A stretch of DNA of 12,837 bases from assembly GCA_001931875.2 (NCBI GenBank), contig MSJH02000525.1:1-12837 (forward strand). Reading direction: 5' to 3'. The stretch comes from Byssochlamys sp. IMV 00236 (Eukaryota > Ascomycota > Eurotiomycetes > Eurotiales > Thermoascaceae). The first letter of the stretch is position 1, and each line of letters begins with the position of its first letter. A program made the translations under genes and the position numbers. Below the pieces are notes generated by a model, which ran no database searches, was not told where the DNA came from, and saw only the letters and a list, made by a program, of their open reading frames with translations. Shown one piece after another: positions 1-10,258 of this stretch.

Positions 1-46
<46 letters not shown>
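1..46. repeat. Poly(A) homopolymer at window start
   Basis: The window opens with 46 uninterrupted A residues followed by CGCG and a T-rich stretch. It could be a contig edge, a low-complexity tract, or the tail of a retroposed element lying to the left. Nothing on the right side supports a retroelement body. Confidence 0.9.
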
Positions 47-47
<1 letters not shown>

Positions 48-1950
48 GCGTTTTTATTTTAAAAAAAGATAAGATTTTATTCATGTACAAATTTTAAATA
101 ACCATAGCAACAAAGAGAGATTTACTAAACTATAGTTAGCAACAATAAAATGATTTATAAATGATTGCTCATCGCGTGTTTTTTATATCATTCAGCACGT
201 AAATGACGATATGATAACACAAAAGAGAGCAAGTCCCCCAAAAGGTCATCATGGAAACCATAAAGTGTCTGTCATATTTTTCTTCTTTAATCCTTGTAAT
301 CATTTATAAGATACTTACCTTAAAGAAATTTCCTTTTGTTTCAATCATCTTTAGAGAAGTAAGCAACAAAGAGAGCGAATATAGAATTTATACAAGTTTT
401 GCTACCCTTTGCTTCAGACAACATTGACTAAAGATAAAGGATCAAAAAGAATAAATAATAAAAAGGGGAAAAAAGAGATGAGGCTCATTATTTTTTCTTG
501 TCCTCTATTTATCCTTTTCTCTCTGTCTCTCCTTATTTTTGGTAATGAGCCAATTAGAGATGATCTGTATTTAAATTTAGTGTTTCATGTTTTTTAAGCT
601 TGCTTCGTTTCGTGTCCTTTTATCCTTTAGAATGAATCCCACCTTGTCTGTTAACATCTAGTAAGTACTAGTAGAGATATTTGATGTTATTTTAGTAGAT
701 AATATAATCTGAATGAGACTAAATAATAACTAACTGCATTGCATGGCTGCTGGAGTAACACAAGCACCAACTCCTTTTGAACTTTTTTAGAGAGCAATTT
801 CCATGAACCTCATTTTTCAAAAGGGTGTTTGTTAATCTAATCAAAACGATAACCTAGAATGAGGCTATTTTTTTATTTGCTGGCTATTTCTATTTAAATT
901 GTATTTTGATAAGTGTTTATACTTTTACTGTCTCATGTTACAGTAAGGATTGACTTTGGTCATCTATGTTTGTTGTCAAGTCAGTGTGGTCAAGAGAAAC
1001 AAGACAAACTATTTGCTTACTAGGAATACACTCATACATGTCTAAGAAGCTTTAATGAAGTCAAGTATTTAGTGATTCTATTCACCTTGTGTATCGCCAG
1101 TTGCATTCAGTTTGGTCAATGATTCGCTGTCATATCCGTCTCTAGGATGGATCACTTACTTCACTACATATTGATGCAAATATTTTATTCACGAATGACA
1201 TTCCTTTCAACCTGTTGCACATTGATTCAAGGAGTACAACTCTATTATCATTCATAGTTAAATATTTCTTCGCGTGTTCCACGATTGTGTCCCTGCTGTG
1301 TTTACCTTTTTACATTTGTAAAAAGTCACACAAGTCGATGACCAGCAAAGTAGATTGCTTATAAGAAAAAGAAATGAATATTACTAAGTAACTGTGAGTT
1401 TTATAAAAAGAATTTGTGTTGTCAGAATGAGTTAATGTGGTCAGTGTGGTTATTTATCATCAGATGCGATAGAGAAATGTAAAGTATGCCTTAATTATAA
1501 GATTACAAAATATTATAATGATTCATACCAAATGTGTCAATCGTATTTATCCTCTTAGGATTTGTATTTTTAAGAATCAGTGAAGTCGACAGCTTGTTTG
1601 TGAGCTTTATAGGAAGGAAATTCATGACTTGTTTATATGCAATGTTGTCCTTCTGATACACGAGACAGATAGAATGTATATGCTCTCTATTATGTAAGAC
1701 TATAAGGCCTTGTGTCATCAAAAACGGCACCTTTTGTATTATTTGCCAATTTTTGAATGATACAGAGAGTTATGTTACCTTAATGGTGATAAGGCAACAG
1801 GTTCTTGATGGTTTTTCAGCAACCTTGCTCATGAGCACTGATTGTTATCGATGTTATCTTCCTCTTGGCCTCCATTCAACTCATTACTCTCCACTGTTTG
1901 CCGAACTCTCCATCTATTTTCAACTTTATCAAGGGAACTAAGGATTCTGA
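47..1950. other. Intergenic region without a supported gene
   Basis: About 1.9 kb of AT-rich sequence. The open frames here are at most 75 codons, have no recognisable domain, and lack a convincing promoter with a poly(A) signal. The 10-mer TCAGTGTGGT occurs twice (981-990 and 1441-1450) and GGTCA-like words recur, but I see no tRNA B box, no transposase or reverse-transcriptase motif, and no long repeat. Confidence 0.6.
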
Positions 1951-1995
1951 TTTAGTCGAACGTTGTACTCGATTTTGACGGTCACATCAGTCGGA

Positions 1996-2024
1996 TTTGG
2001 TCACCTTTGATCACTTTAGTCACC
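1996..2024 (+). repeat. Three tandem ~10-bp TTTGRTCACY units in the CTP synthase promoter
   Basis: Three consecutive units, TTTGGTCACC (1996-2005), TTTGATCACT (2006-2015) and TTAGTCACC (2016-2024), lie about 40 bp upstream of the TATA-like element of the CTP synthase gene. The period is close to one helical turn, so a protein could bind all copies on the same face of the DNA. A further GGTCAC word lies at about 1980. A regulatory role is inferred from placement only. Confidence 0.5.
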
Positions 2025-2060
2025 ATCAGAAGGTCTTCATACTATTCATAGTCCGCAGAA

Positions 2061-2069
2061 TATAAAAAG
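2061..2069 (+). promoter_or_regulatory. TATA-like element of the CTP synthase gene
   Basis: TATAAAAAG lies about 150 nt upstream of the CTP synthase ATG. It is followed by a pyrimidine-rich leader at 2160-2182 (CT-rich, then a T run), the usual look of a fungal core promoter. Confidence 0.5.
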
Positions 2070-2211
2070 GCGAGTTCCTCTTGCATCCTATGGATCTTTC
2101 CCGTTTGACTATTGTTGAATTGGGCATATACTTGAGACACTACAACGTATACTGTTCGACTCCTTTTTCTCCCTTTTTTTTTCACAAGAACATATTTTTA
2201 TATACAAATAA

Positions 2212-3933
<1,722 letters not shown>

Positions 3934-3939
3934 TTGTTT

Positions 3940-3954
3940 AATAAAAGCTTTATT
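3940..3954. terminator. Shared bidirectional poly(A) signal
   Basis: The 15-mer AATAAAAGCTTTATT contains AATAAA on the plus strand (3940-3945, six nt after the CTP synthase stop) and AATAAA on the minus strand (3949-3954, about 31 nt after the stop of the WG-rich gene). The two are arranged around an AAGCTT core, so one near-palindrome can serve both converging genes. Assignment as poly(A) signal is by motif and position. Confidence 0.65.
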
Positions 3955-3985
3955 ATAATTATTTTTTTTTAGTTGTGAATGTATG

Positions 3986-5623
3986 CTAATAGTATTGTTT
4001 TCTTGCAAATGGCACTTGCTCAGTAGTGGAAGCGAATGAAGTTCTTGATGAGAAACGGGTATGCTTAGTATGTACATTATTATTGGAAGGATATTTAAAC
4101 GGATAACAATTAGGTGAGTTTGTTGGATATGCCTGGTACAGCTTTTTCTTTTGCAATCTTTTATGCTTGCTTTTAAGGGCAATCTCCTTTTGACTTTCAA
4201 ACAGGCTCTGCAGAGCCTGAATGACACTATCCGATCGAAGATTGTATTTTTCGGCAAATTCTAACGCCAGTTTCTCTGGTTCATCCAATTCCTTGATTGT
4301 CACCGGAACGCTCACAGTGGCACTTAGTTCTACATTGACCGTTACTAACACGGTATTCTCTGGTGGAGGGGCTGGAGCGATATCACTGGGTATAGGGATT
4401 TCTTTATTTCTTCCATAGTTCATTGGCTTGGGCACATCTGAATATTTGGATTCGGAGTATTTCTTCTTGTTGGCTTTAGAGAATCGTAGCTTGCCATTTG
4501 CATCGCGGTCATCTTTTTCAGTTGGGGATGCCAGCCAAGTAGGTTTCATAAGATCGTTTGTAGAATCATCTTCAGCTGCTCCCCATTGTTTCTTACTTTC
4601 TGTGCCCCAGTTATCTTGAGCAGATTGTTGCGGTGTCATGTCCCAGCTGGCTATTTTATATGTACTTTGTTGTGATGTCCAATCTGTGATGCTGGCTCCT
4701 ACAGTGGATGCTGCTGTTGTCCAATCATCTGCCTTGTTATCCTCGGCTATTGTGCCCCAACCTGTCGATTGATTATTTACAGGCGCTCCCCAGCCTTCAG
4801 TTGTATCATTTGAATCATTTGTTTCTGTAATCCCCCAGGACTGCTTGGCAGCAGCAGCCCAGTCGTCTGCTTGTTCTACTTTATCTGTTATCGTCATTTC
4901 ATCTTTTGGTGTGCTTATTGTCTCTGTTACTGATTGTTCATCTATATTGGTAGTTGAACGGTCGGTGGTTCTGTCGTCCCATCTACCCAGATCCTGTGTT
5001 GCTCTAGCTGTGTCCCAGCCGTTTGTCTCGGTCTTATCCCAGTTGCTTTCTGACAGTTCCTTTGTTGTTGTAGCCACTGACCGTGGGCTATTTCCATTAG
5101 TTTCTTTTCTATCTGAAGAACTTGACGAGGTAGTATTTGTATTATTCTACAATGGTAAGTTAATAATAATGAAAAACGAATGCCAAAATATTTGCTTTAC
5201 CTCATGAATTTCCCAGAATGGGGTTTCAACGAGTTGTTTCCATCGATTTGATTCTTCATTCTTGATTGGACGTAAAGTAGTAAATGACGGTGTTGTTTCT
5301 AATGATTTTGGCTTTGGAGCTGCCTGTAAAGGTTTTTTTGGGGAACAATTGGTATTTTCTTTCTTCTTCTTTGGAATTTTAGGTTCATTAGGAGTCAACT
5401 TCTTTTTTGTTGCTCCTTGATGTAAACGATGCGCGAGAATCTGTTCTTCTGATATAGGTATATAGTTTTTACCGCGTCTATGAAGGTTACCACTACCGAT
5501 ACCTTTTGGACCAGGCTTTGCATCAGGATCAGCAAGAGTATGCCAAAGAGCAGTAGGATCATTAGTAGTTTGTGAACCCCAAGCGGAAATTACGGGTCCG
5601 TAATCGTCCTCATTATCAGTCAT
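3986..5623 (-). CDS. WG/GW-rich low-complexity protein, candidate Argonaute-binding (Ago-hook-like)
   Basis: Two exons: 5623-5201 (ATG at 5623; residues 1-141) and 5146-3986 (residues 142-527, stop TAG). The 54-nt phase-0 intron at 5200-5147 has donor GTAAAG and acceptor TTGTAG; without it the first frame runs to a stop inside the intron. I do not recognise an orthologue. The N-terminus has acidic and Lys-rich stretches. Residues 177-345 hold 13 Trp, mostly 8-16 residues apart, flanked by D/E/N/S/T/A/Q, with WG or GW dipeptides at W185, W245, W260, W271, W321 and W329, and another at W15. This Trp/Gly, acidic, disordered composition is that of Argonaute-hook proteins such as GW182 and Tas3 regions. 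Residues 405-464 look like a small folded beta-then-helix module, and the tail is basic. RNA-silencing function is inferred from composition alone; adaptor or endocytic Trp motifs are alternatives. Gene and intron model are well supported. Confidence 0.8.
4178..4357 (-). other. Putative small folded module in the WG-rich protein
   Basis: Encodes about residues 405-464 of the protein at 3986-5623. It has alternating hydrophobic strands (VLVTVNVEL, VSVPVTI), then an acidic turn (KELDEPEKLALEFAEKYNL) and a second helix ending in a basic tail. It is the only part of the protein that looks globular. I cannot name the fold. Confidence 0.45.
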
Positions 5624-5880
5624 TTGATGTATATGAGATCAACTCTATAATGTTTTTTTTTTTTTTTTGGTATATAATATTTTAATTGGGAAATAAAAAG
5701 CAAAATTATCCGTCACACACACAAATGCACCGTTCTATCACTTTCTCGTCGAAATTTTTTGTTATCAATGGCTGGTCAGAGTATCATTTACAATATGAAG
5801 CCATTTTATTAGATGTAAAGAGAAATAGATGCTTGAAATAGATATAAAGGTTCAATCTTGAATTATATACGAACGGCACA

Positions 5881-5899
5881 TACATACATACACACACAT

Positions 5900-5930
<31 letters not shown>
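5881..5930. repeat. Compound microsatellite (TACA)n-(CA)n-(GA)12
   Basis: TACATACATA, then CACACACATA, then twelve GA dinucleotides (5901-5924), then GGAGAG. A simple-sequence repeat in the spacer, likely polymorphic; no function is evident. Confidence 0.95.
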
Positions 5931-5932
<2 letters not shown>

Positions 5933-6189
5933 ACGAAGGAGAGTAAAGGGAAAGTATTCTGTAAATTTATATCTTTTTTCTTAATTGATTACTTGACTCA
6001 ATTTACTGCAATGCAGTGTAAAAAGGGTCATGATGCATATTATATAAAGCTTATTTTCTTGTCCTGATCTCTTTGACGACTAGCGATAATGTCTATTTGT
6101 AGAGGATGGAATGTATAAGCTCATTTTTTGATTGTAAAATTTCAAAGGTCTTCTTTAGTAAATGGTATGTTTGATTGCCTTCAAGTTAG

Positions 6190-6197
6190 TATAAAAG
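6190..6197 (+). promoter_or_regulatory. Possible TATA box for uS12 gene
   Basis: TATAAAAG lies about 230 nt upstream of the uS12 start codon. The distance is long for a TATA box with a short leader, so it may instead be fortuitous. Confidence 0.25.
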
Positions 6198-6426
6198 ACA
6201 TAAAGAAAGCATAGATTGCTCCTTATGCAGCTTCAGTCCCTCATTGTGGCTCATGCAACAAAGGAAGTAACTGACTTTGTGATCCATTTAGTTCGGTCCG
6301 GATAATTTTCTCGTGCCGGAATATATCATTTAAGGAAATTGAGAATACCACTTGAAGACGGTGCGCATGATAGAAAGGATACCATGGCTGCATACATGTA
6401 ATCCTTCTTTCAATACATAATCCATC

Positions 6427-7128
6427 ATGGGTACGTTGCATACACAACCTTTAAAATTGTCGAGAAAGTGAAAAGGATGAAAAGAAGAGAAAGAAAGAAA
6501 TAAAAGATATGTTTGGATGGATGCACTCTGAAAAAAAAAAAGTAAATGATGGACAAACACACAACAAATGACAACATGTGGCCATGATTAACATGTACCA
6601 GAGCATCTTTCATTTCTCTATTCTTGATTCCTGTTCTACTTTTATCGGTTGCTTGAATATAATAGAACTAGTTATTAAATTCATTTTGCATTAGGTAAGG
6701 GACAACCTAGAGGTTTAAACGCTGCCCGTAAGCTTCGTATCCACCGCCGTGATCAACGTTGGGCCGATAAGCAATACAAGAAGAGAGCTCTCGGTACCGC
6801 TTACCGTTCTTCTCCTTTCGGTGGTTCTTCTCACGCCAAGGGTATTGTTCTCGAAAAGATTGGTGTCGAAGCCAAGCAACCTAACTCTGCCATTCGTAAG
6901 TGTGTCCGTGTTCAACTCATCAAGAACGGTAAGAAGGTCACTGCCTTCGTCCCCAATGACGGTTGTTTGAACTATGTTGACGAAAACGACGAAGTCTTGA
7001 TTGCCGGTTTCGGTCGTAAAGGTCGTGCCGTTGGTGATATTCCTGGTGTCCGTTTCAAGATTGTCAAGGTTGCTGGTGTCTCTCTCCTCGCTTTGTACAA
7101 GGAAAAGAAGGAAAAGCCCAGATCTTAA
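6427..7128 (+). CDS. RPS23: 40S ribosomal protein uS12 (S23)
   Basis: Two exons: 6427-6430 (ATGG) and 6695-7128, joined across a 264-nt phase-1 intron (donor GTACGT at 6431, acceptor GCATTAG ending 6694). The product is 145 aa, the same length as yeast Rps23, starting [10 protein letters not shown] and ending KEKKEKPRS. uS12 sits at the decoding centre of the small subunit and monitors codon-anticodon pairing. The diagnostic loop KQPNSAIRK is present (Lys62, Pro64; Pro64 is the residue hydroxylated in eukaryotic uS12), as are FVPNDGCLN and GFGRKG. Codon use differs from neighbours: many C-ending codons (GCC, GTC, TTC, AAG), as expected for a highly expressed gene. The four-nucleotide first exon is inferred because codon 2 must be Gly, split G|GT; ATGG directly followed by GTACGT fits this in the correct phase. 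Confidence 0.93.
6431..6694 (+). other. Long first intron of uS12
   Basis: At 264 nt it is about five times longer than the other introns in the window (50-54 nt). It has a purine-rich block (6459-6512) and an A-run (6531-6541). I looked for a C/D-box snoRNA: ATGATGG at 6546-6552 is one base off box C, but no CTGA follows at a proper distance, so none is called. Confidence 0.7.
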
Positions 7129-7624
7129 ATTCTTTTACTGTTTACAAAAGAATAAAAACAAAATACTTTATTGTTTGCAATCCGTACTTTAGAACAATTA
7201 AAAGAAAGAAAGTCGAGAGGAGGGGTTCAAAGGATGATTATTACTGCGGGAGACATTGACAGCTCAAACAGAAAATGTTTATTATTCCTTATTGGAAATC
7301 CTTAAGAAGAGAGTTGCCCTTGATGTATGTATGTTGTTAATTAGATACAAGAAACATATATGAATACGTCAAGGATTACGTGCTCTGTATTTTTTTAACA
7401 AATCAAGCATTGTGCTCACAGACGCAGTTGTTGTTGACATGTCTATATAAATAAGTTAACTTTTAGCTTACTCATCCTTTTCATAGTGCATGCCCCAGTC
7501 TTTTCTCTTCCAGGTAATGGAAAAATATTATGCAAGAGCATTGTATGAGTCGACATGAGCAAACACTTATGTCAATCTTTCGTAAGCGAGGTGGTTCATT
7601 TTTCATCCTTCAATTCAGCTCATT
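7129..7624. other. Spacer between uS12 and the orphan gene pair
   Basis: Contains AATAAA at 7151-7156, 22 nt after the uS12 stop and its probable poly(A) signal, and TATATAAATA at 7444-7453, about 175 nt upstream of the first orphan gene and its likely TATA element. No gene or RNA is otherwise visible. Confidence 0.6.
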
Positions 7625-7974
7625 ATGCCTTCGAAATTTGTCTCGAATACCAGTGACAATCAGTTTTATGTTCTCTATAACGATGGTAAAGCGTATGAAC
7701 GACGAGGGAACAAAGACATGCCCTTGCGTGTAGTTCTGAGTGGTAAGTTTTATTAAATGGCTGAAAAGAGGTACGAATGCTGACCTATTATAGCGCCTGA
7801 ATTCACAAAGCAAATGATTTGTTTGAAAAGAAGAGTGTACATTGAAAGGTTGTGCTCTATAATTATTATACTTACGCTGCTCATTTAATATATAATCATT
7901 AGGCTAAATATATGAGTTTATTGGTTTATGCAGGGGAGGAAAAGGTGAATAGACATTACCCAACAATTATGTAA
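7625..7974 (+). CDS. Unrecognised small protein, upstream tandem copy (exon structure uncertain, possibly decaying)
   Basis: Exon 1 (7625-7742) encodes 39 residues starting MPSKFV and ending VVLS. The donor is GTAAGT at 7743, phase 1. A 51-nt intron with a CTGAC branch site (7780-7784) and acceptor TATTATAG (ending 7793) fits well. Exon 1 aligns with exon 1 of the downstream gene: MP.K.V, D..FY, G...E.R.NK, VVL; roughly 40% identity, with the intron in the same place. The last exon probably ends at TAA 7972-7974, because the frame GEEKVNRHYPTIM resembles the downstream C-terminus GKETNHRFPPI. How exon 2 (from 7794) reaches it is unclear. A donor at 7849 with acceptor ending 7916, or acceptor CATTAG ending 7902 with a weak donor near 7835, are alternatives. 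The middle region of the sister protein is missing. Function unknown; it could be a pseudogene. Confidence 0.5.
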
Positions 7975-8040
7975 TCTTTTACGAAAAGCATAAAAGTCAA
8001 CCGAAACAAGTCTTGCCATTGTTTCTTCATAAACGAAATT

Positions 8041-8379
8041 ATGCCCAAGAAAATCGTTAAAGACTTTGGAGACAAGAAGTTTTACCTCATCTGTCAAGAT
8101 GGCAGAACCCAAGAATGGCGACAAAATAAAGAGGATACTGATTTAATTGATGTCGTACTTGGTAAGTTTAAATATGTATAATAGACAATATGGCTAATAT
8201 AAAAGTGTCAAAAAGATGGAAGAATCTATAAAGCAAGCAAAGAAGATCCTGAAGGTTCACCAGTTGCTACAGGTGATCCAGACCTTAGACAAGCTTACGG
8301 TGATCAAGATTATAAAAGGATCATGTATGACATCCTTGAACATGGAAAAGAGACAAACCATCGTTTCCCACCCATTTAA
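8041..8379 (+). CDS. Unrecognised 94-aa protein, downstream tandem copy
   Basis: Two exons: 8041-8161 and 8216-8379, with a 54-nt phase-1 intron (donor GTAAGT at 8162, CTAAT branch at 8194-8198, acceptor AAAAG ending 8215). The product starts MPKKIVKDFG and ends NHRFPPI; it is hydrophilic and charged, with no signal peptide or membrane segment. The central part is Asp/Pro/Gly-rich (SKEDPEGSPVATGDPD), followed by a likely helix (YKRIMYDILEHG). An AATAAA at 8389-8394 lies 10 nt after the stop. It is homologous to the gene just upstream. I do not recognise the family and assign no function. It converges on the Wee1-type kinase gene. Confidence 0.75.
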
Positions 8380-8388
8380 TGTGTAAAT

Positions 8389-8394
8389 AATAAA
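8389..8394 (+). terminator. Poly(A) signal of the 94-aa gene
   Basis: AATAAA ten nucleotides after the TAA stop, in AT-rich sequence. Confidence 0.55.
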
Positions 8395-8430
8395 TTGAAT
8401 ATTCAGTGTCATTAAATGCTGTGTAAAGTT

Positions 8431-8441
8431 TTTATTTTATT
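8431..8441 (-). terminator. Double poly(A) signal of the kinase gene
   Basis: On the minus strand this reads AATAAAATAAA, two overlapping AATAAA hexamers about 75 nt after the kinase stop codon. Confidence 0.6.
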
Positions 8442-8513
8442 CTTCTGGCTACACAAAGGTATAATAACTCTCGCATACACGGTGTATATACATGCCAATG
8501 AACCATGATATTT

Positions 8514-10174
8514 TTACAAGGGTGAAGGATAAGGATTCTCGATGATCCTTGATTCAGGTGTAGAGAATATATCCTGATGCTCATGTGTCTTGGGTGCTTC
8601 TGCTTCTAACTTTTCCAATTCTTGAACATAACTCAATAATGGACCCTCTATACTCTTGCGTATCTTGACGAACTTGGGTGATGCTAAAAGCTCTTTAGCT
8701 GTTGGTCTTATGATTGGATCTCGATTAAGTAAACATCTGATCATGTTACTTAATTCTGGTGTCAGTTTTGACAGCTCCTCTTCTTGATGCGTTAGATCAC
8801 CAAATCGAATCAACTCCCACGGTTCGCCTTTTTCTGGAAGTCCAAGTCCAGTTGCTAGCTCCAACAAGAGCATGCCTAAGCTATAGATATCCGCTGGTTT
8901 ATCAAAATCTTCTCTTAGCAACTCTGGTGCCATGTATTTTCTGTCGCCTTCTCCTTTGACCCATCTCATTTCCTATCCGTCACATGTTTAGTCCCATATA
9001 CATATCTTGAAGCTATATAAACTTACTGCAGGAGTTTGAATGGATATACCAAAATCAGCTATTTTGATAGAGCCTTTGTTATCAATCAATATATTCGAAG
9101 GTTTCAAGTCAAGATGGGCTACGTTTGCTTCATGAATATCATTAATTCCAATCAATATTTCATAAAATATCCCCCAAATGGTATCCTCTGGTATCTTTCT
9201 GTCCTTATAGTCAAAATAATCTTGAAGTCTAGAAAGCTTGGTTGGCACTTGTTCTTTTTTCTTTTATAAACTACTTACGTTCCGCAAGCACATAATTCTG
9301 TTTCAATATACAGATGTCCATTTTCTTCCCAAGCTGACTTTATACCCAGACATCGTTCACTAAACCTCACTTTATACAAGTTTTCGACTTCTATCAGCTG
9401 TAGCCATCTGTCTTCCCAGCCAGTAAAAGGGAATTTTGATTTCTTGATAGCACTCACATCCCCTGTGGATAGCCGGCGCGTATAGTACACTTCAGAATGT
9501 TCGCCACTGCCCAATTTGTGTCCTTTGGAATACTCTCGATCAAAGTAAGTAATATGCAACGGATCCTCTTCTTTCTGGCTATCAAGTGGTATCGTTCGAC
9601 TGTGTGGACCAAATTCTTGAAAAAATGTCAGAGTTATAAAGTGTGGTCGATGGGTGATGAAGGCTGGGGTATCTGTTTGAGAATAATGGTGTTGTTGACG
9701 CATCCTTCCGTAGTCCGTGTTGCTACTTGTGAAGAAGGCATCTACCTCATCGGCAGGTGGTCTTAATGAAGAGCGCGTAATGGGTAAAGTTGTCTTTTCA
9801 TCTTCATCGTCATCGTCATGGGCATTGTTGGATAGAATGCCTAGTGCAGATGAATTTAAGCTTCTTCGTCGCTTAGTAAATGAGTCATCTTGATGAAGAC
9901 TGCTTAAAAGATCACTAAGTAAGGAACGCCGTGCTGGTCTACCAGAGATTGAGTACGTATGGTCGTCAATATATTCTTCATCCTCTTCATCATCGTCAAT
10001 GTTATTGTATGCTTCTAAACTTATCAACGGTGCGTGATCTTCATCGCTACTATCCGATAAAATACTTTTTAATTTATGACGTGCCCTTTTAGAGGTTTCA
10101 GCTGTTGGTGTAGGCGATAATTCTCTTTTCCGTTCTTCTTGAAGCGCCAAAGAAGTTGCAGTAGGCTGAGACAT
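8514..10174 (-). CDS. Wee1-family cell-cycle inhibitory kinase
   Basis: Three exons: 10174-9279, 9228-9027 and 8972-8514. Intron 1 (9278-9229, 50 nt, phase 2) has donor GTAAGT and acceptor TTTCTAG; intron 2 (9026-8973, 54 nt, phase 0) has GTAAGT, an ACTAAAC branch and GATAG. The product is 518 aa. Residues 1-200 are disordered, with S/T-P sites, acidic runs and basic NLS-like clusters (KRARHKLK, KRRRS), suggesting a nuclear protein. The kinase domain follows: glycine loop KLGSGEHSEV (220-229), Lys244 in AIKK, HLDLKPSNI with Asp339, DFG Asp357, and GEGDRKYMAPE (373-383). HLDLKPSN, FTG in the N-lobe, and LPEKGEPWELIRFGDL after the activation segment are typical of Wee1/Mik1/Myt1 kinases, which inhibit CDK1 by phosphorylating its Tyr15 region. 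It is shorter than most fungal Wee1 proteins (often 700-900 aa). No membrane segment is seen, which argues for Wee1/Mik1 over Myt1. Confidence 0.92.
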
Positions 10175-10252
10175 TCTGTACTAAAGAAGAAGAAAAAAAG
10201 AGGAAAAGGAGAAAAAGGGGGAGAGAGATTTCCCAAGTGGCTAGCTACTTGG
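10175..10252 (-). promoter_or_regulatory. Core promoter region of the kinase gene, with a 20-nt near-palindrome
   Basis: Immediately upstream of the kinase ATG is a long pyrimidine tract on the coding strand (10180-10230), common in fungal core promoters. It is flanked by CCAAGTGGCTAGCTACTTGG (10233-10252), an inverted repeat pairing 9 of 10 positions. A protein-binding role is inferred. Confidence 0.45.
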
Positions 10253-10258
10253 ATTTTG

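Larger units (their letters stand above)
5624..6426. other. Intergenic spacer between the WG-rich gene and uS12
   Basis: Divergent promoter region of about 800 nt. It holds a T16 tract (5653-5668) just upstream of the WG-rich gene, a TACA/CA/GA microsatellite, and a TATAAAAG word (6190-6197) on the uS12 side. Short open frames in it are unsupported. No tRNA or other RNA gene was seen. Confidence 0.6.

Noticed and set aside
1..46. Poly(A) tract as the tail of a LINE or SINE
   Set aside because: No target-site duplication or element body can be seen on the one visible side.
4221..5207. Plus-strand open frames rich in S/V/L opposite the WG-rich gene
   Set aside because: They are antisense shadows of a low-complexity coding sequence; the minus frame has the splice sites, start and poly(A) signal.
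6431..6694. Intronic C/D-box snoRNA in uS12
   Set aside because: There are near-matches to box C (ATGATGG, ATGATTA) but no CTGA at a suitable distance downstream and no terminal stem.
6895..6905. Perfect GTAAGT donor inside the uS12 reading frame (ATTCGTAAGTGTG)
   Set aside because: The reading frame continues without a break through the conserved AIRKCVRVQ segment, so it is a coding coincidence.
7530..7733. Plus-strand 67-codon frame overlapping the first orphan gene
   Set aside because: The frame starting at 7625 shows protein similarity to the downstream copy and a shared intron, so this one is an alternative-frame shadow.
7918..8124. Minus-strand 68-codon frame across the orphan pair
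   Set aside because: It is antisense to exons that show homology between the two copies.
9229..9278. Alternative acceptors for kinase intron 1 (AAAG, ACAAG, CCAAG)
   Set aside because: Only the TTTCTAG acceptor restores phase and gives the expected ELC..GTLQDYF sequence.
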